10,456 bases of DNA from Myxococcota bacterium (GCA_018821745.1 JAHJLU010000709.1:1-10456), one strand, 5' to 3'; counted from the stretch's first letter, positions 1 to 6,338 are shown. The notes: generated by a model not told the origin, from the sequence alone. A program made the numbers and translations.

Positions 1-1242
1 ACCAACGAAGGGTCAGGGTCTCGCAAAACCAAGAAAAAGAAGCGCGCCGAGGCTATGGATTTTGGCGACATAAAAGATATCTTTTTCTACCCCGAGGACC
101 CCGAATCACCTTTTCCCAACGATCCCGACGCCCAGTTTATGAAGGAGCGGATTGAGGAGATTCCCCTCATGTCGCCCAAGGGAATGTTCGATGAGCTGGA
201 GAAGTTGGGGTATCGTGGGCAGGTCGGGCCACGCAGAGCCATCACGCTCATGGCCTACCGCCACGTGAGGCGACTCCACCGGCTCTATGTGGACCAGGAA
301 CCCCGGGACAGCGTGGGAAAAAAGAACAACCTGCTGCTCATGGGTCCCACGGGGAGCGGAAAAACCTTTCTTATTGAGCAGTTGTTTGAAAAAATTCTAA
401 AATTCCCCACAGTCGTTGTGGACGTGACCCCCTTCTCCGAGACGGGGTATGTGGGTCAGGATCCCAATAATATTCTGACCCGTCTTTATCACCAGGCAGA
501 CAGGGATGAGCGGCTTGCCAGGATTGGGATCATCGCCCTCGACGAGTTTGACAAGCTCGCCTCTACCCAGAATAACGCAGTCTTTGCGGGCGCCGGGACG
601 ACCAAAGACATCACGGGCATGGGGGTTCAGCGTGAGCTCCTCAAGATGCTTGAGTCTTCAGAGGTCACGGTTCCTGTTGAATTGACCCACTCCTCCTACG
701 TCGAGACCATCAACGTTCGCACCGATGATGTAGCATTTTTGGCGGTGGGGGCATTCTCCGGCTTCGCGTCCATTGTCAACCGATTTGCCAAGGGGAAAGT
801 GCAGGGTTTTTCACCCAAGTCTGATCACCGGGGCAAAGTGTTTGAAGAAGGCGCGATTGCGGTAACATTCGAACCTGAAGACGTAGAAAATATAGCATAT
901 TTTCAGAGTTACGGGTTTTTACCCGAGCTCATCGCCCGGTTCGGCGGGATTGTCCCCTTTGCCGCTCTCGATATGGAAACCATGCGGGGCATTCTCGAAA
1001 ACGACGTCATCAAGAAGACCAGGGAAGAGTTTGCCCTTGAGGGTATAGAGCTGGTGGTTCCCGACGATGTCATCGATGTGATCGTACGGCTCGCCCTGAA
1101 AAGGGAGACGGGTGCCCGCGGTTTGAGCGCCCTCATTTTCAGGCATCTTGAAGAGAAAGCCTTCGAGCTGTTCGGCGAGAAAAAGGGAGTCCGCTTGAGA
1201 ACATTCATGGAAGGTGACTCCATCCGTTCTGTAATCGAATAA
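1..1242 (+). CDS. ClpX-like AAA+ ATPase (5' end outside window)
   Basis: This is an ATP-driven protein unfoldase of the ClpX/HslU branch of AAA+ proteins, acting in the cytoplasm. Numbering from the first ATG (base 55), I see a ClpX-type box around GYRGQ (52-56), Walker A GPTGSGKT (97-104), the pore loop GYVG (131-134), Walker B ending LDEFDK (162-167), a sensor-1 region AFLAVGAF (227-234), an arginine-finger-like R295 and sensor 2 GARGL (353-357). Order and spacing follow ClpX. Two ClpX hallmarks differ: the IGF loop that docks on ClpP reads VQGF (249-252), and the RKH substrate loop is not recognisable. The frame is open to base 1 with a lysine-rich stretch before the ATG, and that ATG has only a poorly spaced GAGG, so the true start is probably upstream. 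Whether a zinc-binding N-domain exists cannot be seen. It could be a ClpX paralogue with its own partner. murA follows after 41 bases on the same strand, possibly cotranscribed. Confidence 0.85.
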   Translation, partial: TNEGSGSRKTKKKKRAEAMDFGDIKDIFFYPEDPESPFPNDPDAQFMKERIEEIPLMSPKGMFDELEKLGYRGQVGPRRAITLMAYRHVRRLHRLYVDQEPRDSVGKKNNLLLMGPTGSGKTFLIEQLFEKILKFPTVVVDVTPFSETGYVGQDPNNILTRLYHQADRDERLARIGIIALDEFDKLASTQNNAVFAGAGTTKDITGMGVQRELLKMLESSEVTVPVELTHSSYVETINVRTDDVAFLAVGAFSGFASIVNRFAKGKVQGFSPKSDHRGKVFEEGAIAVTFEPEDVENIAYFQSYGFLPELIARFGGIVPFAALDMETMRGILENDVIKKTREEFALEGIELVVPDDVIDVIVRLALKRETGARGLSALIFRHLEEKAFELFGEKKGVRLRTFMEGDSIRSVIE

Positions 1243-1283
1243 ATTTCCCCCGATTCAAGGGCTGTCCCAGACAGGGAGATATC

Positions 1284-2546
1284 ATGGACAAAATCGTCAT
1301 CGAAGGTGGATCCAGCCTTCGAGGAAAAGTTTTGATCAGCGGGGCAAAAAATGCCGCCCTGCCGCTCATCTGCGCGACAATTCTCGCTCCCGGAAAGAAC
1401 ATTCTCACCAATGTACCGCGCCTGGGTGATGTGCGAACGGTTCTGAAGCTGCTGGCCATCATCGGTGCCGAGGTGGATCTGGAGTGGCCCCGGGTGGTGG
1501 TTGATACCTCGGAGCTTGACAACCCGGTGGCGCCCTACGAGCTGGTGAAGACCATGCGCGCGGCGATTCTTGTCCTGGGGCCTCTGGTGGCCCGCTACGG
1601 GCACGCCAAGGTTTCTCTCCCCGGCGGCTGCGCCATCGGTGCCAGGCCTATCAATCTTCATCTCAAGGCCCTCGAGGCCATGGGCGCCACCATCGAGATA
1701 AAACGCGGATACGTAGAAGTCACCTGCGATCGATTGCGGGGAGCCCGGATCGATTTTCCCGTTGCCACGGTGGGGGGAACGGAAAATGTGATGATGGCCG
1801 CAAGTCTGGCCCTGGGTGTGACCCATATCCACAACGCCGCCAGGGAACCGGAGATTGAAGATCTCGCCAATATGCTCAACGCCATGGGCGCAAAGGTCGA
1901 AGGGGCCGGCACTTCCACCATCGTTATCACGGGAGTTGATTCGCTCCATGCGGTCGAGCACCGGGTGATTCCCGATCGCATCGAGGCGGGGACTTTTATG
2001 ATCGGTGCCGCGCTCAATCAGGGAGAGGTGGAGCTGCAGGGCGTGAATCCTTCTCACCTCACCTCTGTCATCGACCACCTGCGTCGTGCGGGAGTGACTA
2101 TTGAAACCCGCACAGACAGTATCCTGGTGCGAGGACCCTCGAAAATTACTCCCTTCGAGATTGTCACGGAGCCTCATCCGGGATTCCCCACGGATATGCA
2201 GGCACAGTTCATGGTGCTGGCACTGGCCGCCCATGGAAAATCGATCATCACCGAGTCCATTTTTGAAAATCGCTTTATGCATGTCCCCGAGTTGGTTCGT
2301 ATGGGCGCTCAGATCGATGTTCAGTCACGGGCTGCTCACTTGCTGGGACCTGCTTTTCTGGAGGGAACAACCGTCATGGCCACGGATCTTCGCGCCAGCG
2401 CTTCGCTGATTCTGGCAGGGCTTATTGCGGAAGGAACCACACAGGTACTCCGTGTGTATCACCTTGATCGGGGATACGAAAACATCGTGGATAAGCTTCA
2501 GGGCCTCGGCGCCCGCATCTCCCGTGTTCCTTCGGAGCTCTTCTGA
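1284..2546 (+). CDS. murA: UDP-N-acetylglucosamine 1-carboxyvinyltransferase MurA
   Basis: MurA transfers enolpyruvate from phosphoenolpyruvate to UDP-N-acetylglucosamine, the first committed cytoplasmic step of peptidoglycan synthesis. The 420-residue length matches the usual ~419. Visible signatures are the substrate-binding K22-N23 in SGAKNAALP, the active-site loop PGGCAIGARP with catalytic Cys116, and FPTDMQAQF with the catalytic Asp304, followed by LRASASLILAGL near 369-380. Cys116 is the residue alkylated by fosfomycin; its presence, rather than the Asp of naturally resistant forms, suggests a fosfomycin-sensitive enzyme (inference). The ATG is preceded by GGGAG at bases 1274-1278, six bases upstream. 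A short CTGTC-CCA-GACAG inverted repeat (1262-1274) abuts that ribosome site. No terminator separates it from the ClpX-like gene, so joint transcription is plausible. Downstream is a 273-base intergenic region without an obvious intrinsic terminator. Confidence 0.97.
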   Translation: MDKIVIEGGSSLRGKVLISGAKNAALPLICATILAPGKNILTNVPRLGDVRTVLKLLAIIGAEVDLEWPRVVVDTSELDNPVAPYELVKTMRAAILVLGPLVARYGHAKVSLPGGCAIGARPINLHLKALEAMGATIEIKRGYVEVTCDRLRGARIDFPVATVGGTENVMMAASLALGVTHIHNAAREPEIEDLANMLNAMGAKVEGAGTSTIVITGVDSLHAVEHRVIPDRIEAGTFMIGAALNQGEVELQGVNPSHLTSVIDHLRRAGVTIETRTDSILVRGPSKITPFEIVTEPHPGFPTDMQAQFMVLALAAHGKSIITESIFENRFMHVPELVRMGAQIDVQSRAAHLLGPAFLEGTTVMATDLRASASLILAGLIAEGTTQVLRVYHLDRGYENIVDKLQGLGARISRVPSELF

Positions 2547-2628
2547 CCGGATCGACACGATCCCTGCGGATAATTCCCGTGGCCATTGACCAGCCTGTGA
2601 ACAAAAATTGACAGTAGTATTCCTCGGG

Positions 2629-2684
2629 GGAGAAGATTCGATTACGAATTGCCAGTGTTCCCTTGCATTTTATCAATCTTCTCC
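2629..2684. repeat. 10-bp perfect inverted repeat upstream of sigma-54 promoter
   Basis: GGAGAAGATT (2629-2638) is exactly reverse-complemented by AATCTTCTCC (2675-2684), with 36 bases between the arms. A smaller inverted repeat, ATTCG-ATTA-CGAAT (2636-2649), overlaps the left arm. The arms lie about 110-160 bases before the start site predicted from the sigma-54 promoter at 2765-2780, the usual distance for enhancer-binding-protein sites. That role is inferred from position only; the arms could instead form a long-range stem in a transcript reading through from murA. Confidence 0.45.
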
Positions 2685-2764
2685 TAAGATGAATGCATGA
2701 TATCAGGAAAGATTGTGTTGAAATCATGTTTCTTTTTCTGATTTTTTTCTGGACTCGAATTTGG

Positions 2765-2780
2765 TGGCACAAACTTTGCT
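2765..2780 (+). promoter_or_regulatory. Sigma-54 (RpoN) promoter, -24/-12 type
   Basis: TGGCACAAACTTTGCT matches the sigma-54 consensus TGGCACRNNNNTTGCW at every defined position. The invariant GG (2766-2767) and GC (2778-2779) are separated by exactly 10 bases, as the family requires. Transcription would start near 2790, leaving about 30 untranslated bases before the lipoprotein ATG at 2820, with its ribosome site at 2808-2813 inside that leader. Sigma-54 promoters need an ATP-dependent enhancer-binding activator, and no such gene is in this window. Confidence 0.8.
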
Positions 2781-2819
2781 CAATTTAAGGGCAGATTGTT
2801 CTTACTTCGGAGGTTTATT

Positions 2820-4058
2820 ATGAGAACCAAACTTTTTTCCCTTGCCCTGTTTGCTATTCCCCTTTTCCTCACCGGCTGCTGGACTGGCACCTGTGATGAA
2901 GAACCACTCATGTGTGACATGTGCGGACCCAGCGGGTGTTACGATGAGAACTGTGATCCTGCCTTCTGCAGGGTTGACGGTGACTGCGCCATGATGGAGT
3001 ACTGCAACACATCATGGAATCAGTGCTTCCCCGAGGATATTGAGTGTTACTATGACTGGGAGTGTCCCGAGGGTTCCATCTGTTCCTACAACTCGGACTA
3101 TGGTCTGAATGTTTGTACCAACCCTAACCCCGACAATGTGTGCACCAGTGACTGGGATTGCCCCGAGAACTCCTATTGTAACGAGTTCAGCGGCCGCTGC
3201 GAAGAGTCCGTGGAGTGTGTCACCTCTGCCGAATGCGCCGACGGATTCTATTGTGATTACCGCAATGTCTGTTCTCCCAGACCCACGGGCTCCTGCACAA
3301 ACGATGCCCAGTGCGGTCAGGGCGCCTACTGTGATGACGGGACCTGTGTGAACAGCTCCCTGTGTATCACGAGTGCCGATTGCACCGATCCTGCGGCTCC
3401 CATCTGCGATGACAGGGGTGTGTGTGTTGTTGACAGCAACCCCCCTGTTCCCTGCTCTGACAACGCCGGGTGTGATACGGGCAAGATCTGTGTGGATGGC
3501 CAGTGTGAAGACGAGACCCCCAGAGATCCTTCTCTGAACTGTCTTATCAATGAACATTGCGGTGAGTTTGGTCGATGTGTCGATGGAAAATGCTACACCG
3601 CCTGTGTGGACAGCACCGATTGCGGTACCGGACAATTCTGCGGTACCGATGGCTACTGTGAAGAAGATCCCGCCGCGGGTACCGAGTGTGTCGCCAACAC
3701 CGACTGTGTAGACACAAGCGACATCTGTGTCGATGGACTCTGTCATGACTTCTGCACCGACTCCGCAGACTGCACCAATGCCCATGACCGCTGCCTTGAA
3801 GGGGTATGCGTTCCCAACGATGTGGTGAATCCCCAGTGCTTCACCAACAACGACTGTATGGGTGGCGAAGAGTGTTTCGAAGGTGTCTGCAGGGTTCCCT
3901 GCCAGGATAATGACGACTGCGCCGGTTGTCCCGGTAACCCCATCTGCGGAACCGGTGGTTACTGCATGGACACCAACGATATCAGCCCAGAATGCACCCT
4001 CTCTGCGGATTGCACCGGTGGTAACATCTGTGTAGACGCCATGTGTGTTGTCCCCTAA
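2820..4058 (+). CDS. Cys-rich repeat lipoprotein (14 four-cysteine repeats)
   Basis: This is a predicted exported lipoprotein of 412 residues. The ATG at 2820 is preferred because CGGAGG sits six bases before it (2808-2813); an in-frame TTG at 2796 would come before that ribosome site. Residues 1-20 form a lipoprotein signal: basic MRTK, a hydrophobic stretch, and the lipobox LTGC with Cys20 as the lipidation site. The +2 residue is Trp, not Asp, so outer-membrane rather than inner-membrane retention is likely by the E. coli rule. From about residue 47 to the end I count 14 tandem units with the pattern C-x5-C-x4..8-C-x3..9-C, most often C-x5-C-x5-C-x4-C, with DC or EC frequent at the second Cys. 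Total cysteine is about 60, suggesting disulfide-bonded modules outside the cytoplasm. Similar unnamed Cys-rich surface proteins are common in Myxococcota and relatives. Function is unknown; adhesion, a structural role or metal binding are all possible. It is controlled by a sigma-54 promoter and followed by two terminators, so probably monocistronic. Confidence 0.85.
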   Translation: MRTKLFSLALFAIPLFLTGCWTGTCDEEPLMCDMCGPSGCYDENCDPAFCRVDGDCAMMEYCNTSWNQCFPEDIECYYDWECPEGSICSYNSDYGLNVCTNPNPDNVCTSDWDCPENSYCNEFSGRCEESVECVTSAECADGFYCDYRNVCSPRPTGSCTNDAQCGQGAYCDDGTCVNSSLCITSADCTDPAAPICDDRGVCVVDSNPPVPCSDNAGCDTGKICVDGQCEDETPRDPSLNCLINEHCGEFGRCVDGKCYTACVDSTDCGTGQFCGTDGYCEEDPAAGTECVANTDCVDTSDICVDGLCHDFCTDSADCTNAHDRCLEGVCVPNDVVNPQCFTNNDCMGGEECFEGVCRVPCQDNDDCAGCPGNPICGTGGYCMDTNDISPECTLSADCTGGNICVDAMCVVP

Positions 4059-4073
4059 CCCATACCAATAAGG

Positions 4074-4095
4074 GCCCCAGCCCGGGGCTTTTCTC
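4074..4095 (+). terminator. Intrinsic terminator 1 after Cys-rich lipoprotein
   Basis: GCCCC (4074-4078) and GGGGC (4084-4088) form a GC-only 5-bp stem with a 5-base loop, followed by TTTTCTC. It begins 15 bases past the lipoprotein stop codon. Confidence 0.7.
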
Positions 4096-4119
4096 ATTGG
4101 ATTCTCCTCCTCCAACTAA

Positions 4120-4147
4120 GGGGGCCGATGGTCGGCCCCCTTTTTTT
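4120..4147 (+). terminator. Strong intrinsic terminator 2
   Basis: GGGGGCCGA (4120-4128) and TCGGCCCCC (4132-4140) form a perfect 9-bp stem closed by a 3-base loop and followed by seven T residues. It lies 25 bases after the first terminator, giving a tandem stop for the lipoprotein transcript. The other strand lacks a T run after the stem, so it should act on the + strand only. Confidence 0.92.
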
Positions 4148-4164
4148 GTAAAAAACATCAAGGG

Positions 4165-4186
4165 GTTATTAGAAATAACAGCTGTT
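4165..4186. repeat. Overlapping AT-rich inverted repeats upstream of small ORF
   Basis: GTTATT-AGA-AATAAC (4165-4179) overlaps the 10-bp palindrome AACAGCTGTT (4177-4186). A third pair, GTAGGA (4217-4222) and TCCTAC (4237-4242), lies nearer the small ORF. Together they could be operator sites in the roughly 115-base leader of the gene at 4263. No protein in the window is an obvious binder, and the role is inferred from position. Confidence 0.3.
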
Positions 4187-4262
4187 TTTTTGAGGAAATG
4201 CTCCGTGTAATGCACAGTAGGAGAGGTGGTACTTTATCCTACCTGACACATGGAGCGACATC

Positions 4263-4463
4263 ATGAAATCAGCACCCCTTGCGTTCTTATTTTTGCTCAT
4301 GTTTGGTGTATTGGTGGTTATTCAGAACATTGATGCCCATGAATCACCGGGTGAAACCGGCAGCGGTCCCCAGGAAGTTGATGTGGCTCAGGAGGCTCCT
4401 CTTCAGGTAAGCCAGATAAAGGCAGAAGAAGCCCCCCGGTTCACCTTCGCAACGGAGCAGTGA
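4263..4463 (+). CDS. Small membrane-anchored or secreted protein, function unknown
   Basis: A 66-residue predicted protein that I do not recognise. The ATG has GGAG seven bases upstream (4252-4255). Residues 1-3 include Lys2, residues 5-20 are strongly hydrophobic (PLAFLFLLMFGVLVVI), and the rest is polar and acidic, rich in Glu, Gln, Pro and Ala with no cysteine. This fits either an uncleaved N-terminal anchor with a roughly 45-residue tail in the periplasm or a signal peptide cut near A25; the IDA-H site is a weak match to a signal peptidase I motif. Its stop ends three bases before the stop of the convergent response-regulator gene, so the two transcripts must overlap at their 3' ends. It sits alone after the tandem terminators and so needs its own promoter. 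The clear ribosome site and signal-like N-terminus argue for a real gene, but there is no family evidence. Confidence 0.6.
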   Translation: MKSAPLAFLFLLMFGVLVVIQNIDAHESPGETGSGPQEVDVAQEAPLQVSQIKAEEAPRFTFATEQ

Positions 4464-4466
4464 GAA

Positions 4467-5147
4467 TCAGGGCTCGAAACGGTATCCATAGCCTCTGACA
4501 GTGATGAAGTGGTTTGGTTTCCGTGGTTTGTCCAGTTTTTTGCGCAACGTCATGACAAAGTTGTCAACGGTGCGGGTTGTGGCATCGGCAGTGGCCTGCC
4601 AGATATTATCCAAAAGCGCTTCACGGGAAAAAACCTGACGGGGGTGGTTGATAAACCACAGGAGCAGATCGTATTCACGGGGGGTGAGATGGATGGTTGT
4701 CCCATCCCGGTCGATCTTGCGTTCTTCGGGGAAGAGTTGAACCGATCCGAAACGGATGACCTTGCCCTCACTGTGACGGCGTCTGAGGATGGCCGCGACT
4801 CGAGCAAGCAACTCTTTCAGATCAAATGGTTTGGTGATGTAATCATCGGCGCCGGACATGAGCCCCTCAACCTTGGTCTCGGTCTCGTTTCTGGCGGAGA
4901 GGATGAGCGCGGGGGTGGTGTCGCCCCGCTCTCTCATGGTTTTGAGGATCTTCATGCCGCCGATATCCGGAAGCATGAGGTCCAGTATGACCAGGTCAAA
5001 GTTCTCTTTTTCCAGTTGCGCCAGGGCAAGTTTTCCCTGGGGGGCAGCGGTCACCCTGTAGTTTTCCATTTGCAGGTTCAGTAAAAGGCCCGCGAGGAGA
5101 GCGGGATCATCTTCCACAAGCAAGATCCGTCTTTCTTTTCTCGCCAT
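4467..5147 (-). CDS. OmpR/PhoB-family response regulator
   Basis: This is a 226-residue DNA-binding response regulator, the output half of the two-component pair with the kinase gene immediately upstream on the same strand. The receiver domain (about 5-120) has the acidic pocket E12-D13-D14, phosphoacceptor Asp56 in LVILDLMLP, Ser84 at the switch position and Lys106 in the TKPF motif. The winged-helix domain (about 130-224) carries the typical LTPREYDLLLWF, FSREALLDNIW, RTVDNFVMTLRKKL and VRGYGYRF stretches. Length is normal for the family. The ATG is preceded by GAGGT on the - strand (about 5152-5156). The 107-base gap to the kinase gene contains a palindrome and 11-bp direct repeats, a plausible site for autoregulation (inference). 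Target genes are unknown; the neighbouring transporter and small ORF are candidates only by position. Confidence 0.95.
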   Translation of the reverse strand: MARKERRILLVEDDPALLAGLLLNLQMENYRVTAAPQGKLALAQLEKENFDLVILDLMLPDIGGMKILKTMRERGDTTPALILSARNETETKVEGLMSGADDYITKPFDLKELLARVAAILRRRHSEGKVIRFGSVQLFPEERKIDRDGTTIHLTPREYDLLLWFINHPRQVFSREALLDNIWQATADATTRTVDNFVMTLRKKLDKPRKPNHFITVRGYGYRFEP

Positions 5148-5161
5148 CTGTACCTCATGGG

Positions 5162-5185
5162 GTGGCCACTGCCGCAGTACTGCGG
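5162..5185. promoter_or_regulatory. Candidate response-regulator site: palindrome plus 11-bp direct repeat
   Basis: CCGCAGTACTGCGG (5172-5185) is a perfect 14-bp palindrome. Overlapping it, ACTGCCG (5168-5174) and ACTGCGG (5179-5185) are direct repeats with an 11-base period, the spacing at which OmpR/PhoB-family regulators commonly bind. A second perfect palindrome, GTGGCCAC (5162-5169), abuts it. The cluster ends 15 bases before the response-regulator start codon, between the kinase and regulator genes. It could equally be an RNA hairpin that adjusts the two genes' relative expression. Confidence 0.4.
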
Positions 5186-5254
5186 TTTGATGCGTCCCTT
5201 CCCTCAGGGTCGCCTGTTTCTTTCTTATTTCATGTGAGGTTTTTATGCAAGCAC

Positions 5255-6223
5255 CTATTGAGCGCTGGAAGTGTGGCCTTGGGACGTCCCGGCTTCTGTC
5301 TTCATGGGGATCAGCAGGGTGAAGGTTGATCCCACGCCTATCTCACTCTCCACTTCAACCCTGCCCTTGTGGGCCGAGACAATGGATTTTACTATCCCCA
5401 GCCCCAGCCCGATCCCCGCCGCCCCCTTCGCCTTGTCGGAGGCCCGGAAAAATTCCGTGAAGATCAATTTTTTGTTGTGTTCTTCGATTCCAACACCATT
5501 GTCTGTGACAGTGTAGGCGAAGAAGGATTTTTTCCCCTCTTTGCGTGTGACCACTTTAGTTGTGAGGGTAATTTTTTTTGTTTCTCCGGTGTACTTGTAG
5601 GCGTTCTCCAGGAGATTGAAGATGGCCCTCGAGAGGGTCTGGCGATCAATGAAGATGGTGGGTGGAGAGGGGAGCAGGTCAAGGTGGAGAGATGGCTGGA
5701 GATCCTTTTTAACCGAGAGTATCTTTGCTATAGCATCCTGGGCGGGGAGATTGGCCACTTCGGATTTTCTGTCCACAATCTCGTGGCTGGAGGTGATGCG
5801 TTTCCACTGCAGGATCTGTTGTATGAGTTCGTCCAGATGGTCACTGGCCTCAATGATGTAGTTGACGCACATCTCGTGACTTTTTTTGAACCGCTTGTCC
5901 GAGAGGGTCTGGGCGTGCAGCTTGATGATAGCCAGGGGTGAACGCAGTTCATGACTCACGTTGGCCAAAAATGCCGACTGCCGGCGAGCGAGCTGGGCTG
6001 TCCGGTTGTTGATGACATAGGTAATAATGGCTCCCGTGAGGACAGCCACCGCGAAGACAATAGTGAGGACCCCGAAGATCACATCTTTGAAACCATCGTA
6101 GAGGGCCAGGCTGACTATACCAACCGTGGAGGTGAGGATGGTGGGGAAGAGAATGAGCAGGATGTGCAGCAGTTTGGCCCGGGCTGAAAATTTCTGGAGT
6201 CGCTGGAGTAGTGTGTCCGTCAT
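5255..6223 (-). CDS. Sensor histidine kinase, short-loop membrane type
   Basis: A 322-residue membrane histidine kinase, partner of the adjacent OmpR-type regulator. Two hydrophobic helices (about 18-41 and 48-71) are separated by only about six residues, so there is no room for a periplasmic sensor domain, and I see no PAS or HAMP domain. The dimerisation/phosphoacceptor domain has His91 in SHELRSPLAI. The catalytic domain shows the N box NLLENAYKY (Asn207), the G1 box DNGVGIEE (241-248), the F box around FTEFFRASD, and the G2 box GIGLGLGIVKS (270-280). The ATG is fixed by an in-frame stop three codons upstream. No good Shine-Dalgarno site precedes it, suggesting weak translation or a leaderless transcript. 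Kinase-first gene order is less common than regulator-first. It probably senses a signal in or at the membrane, or through a partner protein. It is divergent from the transporter gene, sharing a 115-base intergenic region. Confidence 0.94.
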   Translation of the reverse strand: MTDTLLQRLQKFSARAKLLHILLILFPTILTSTVGIVSLALYDGFKDVIFGVLTIVFAVAVLTGAIITYVINNRTAQLARRQSAFLANVSHELRSPLAIIKLHAQTLSDKRFKKSHEMCVNYIIEASDHLDELIQQILQWKRITSSHEIVDRKSEVANLPAQDAIAKILSVKKDLQPSLHLDLLPSPPTIFIDRQTLSRAIFNLLENAYKYTGETKKITLTTKVVTRKEGKKSFFAYTVTDNGVGIEEHNKKLIFTEFFRASDKAKGAAGIGLGLGIVKSIVSAHKGRVEVESEIGVGSTFTLLIPMKTEAGTSQGHTSSAQ

Positions 6224-6306
6224 GGTAAGCTAAAATAGGTGATAACCTGCTCCCATTTCAAGTCCAATTGCAGTAAACCACACAATGTGCAGTTTTTTCC
6301 ATTTCT

Positions 6307-6327
6307 CATGAGAGGTTTTCTCTCATG
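6307..6327. repeat. Perfect 8-bp inverted repeat just before transporter ribosome site
   Basis: CATGAGAG (6307-6314), loop GTTTT, CTCTCATG (6320-6327). The right arm ends at the first base of the ribosome site GGAAGGTG (6327-6334) of the gene starting at 6339. It could be an operator in the kinase/transporter divergent region or an RNA hairpin affecting ribosome access. It is not a terminator, since no T run follows and no upstream + strand gene needs one. Confidence 0.5.
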
Positions 6328-6338
6328 GAAGGTGAACC

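Noticed and set aside
1262..1277. Alternative small hairpins (CTGTC/GACAG versus TCCC/GGGA) before murA as a riboswitch-like control
   Set aside because: Stems of four to five base pairs in a 41-base gap are expected by chance, and no ligand-binding fold is visible.
909..2282. 457-residue - strand open frame across the ClpX-like and murA genes
   Set aside because: It lies antisense to two well-supported genes, has no recognisable domain, and its low-complexity composition is that of a reverse-strand shadow.
2549..2563. GGATCG-ACA-CGATCC hairpin three bases after murA as a terminator
   Set aside because: A real 6-bp inverted repeat, but no T run follows, so intrinsic termination is not supported.
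2608..2613. TTGACA as a -35 box for the lipoprotein gene
   Set aside because: No acceptable -10 element lies 16-18 bases downstream, while a full-match sigma-54 promoter sits much closer to the gene.
3012..4115. 367-residue - strand open frame opposite the Cys-rich lipoprotein
   Set aside because: The repeated TGT/TGC cysteine codons read as Ala/Thr/Val-rich sequence on the other strand and keep that frame open; there is no ribosome site or known domain.
5369..5941. 190-residue + strand open frame inside the histidine kinase
   Set aside because: It is entirely antisense to conserved kinase motifs and lacks any domain.
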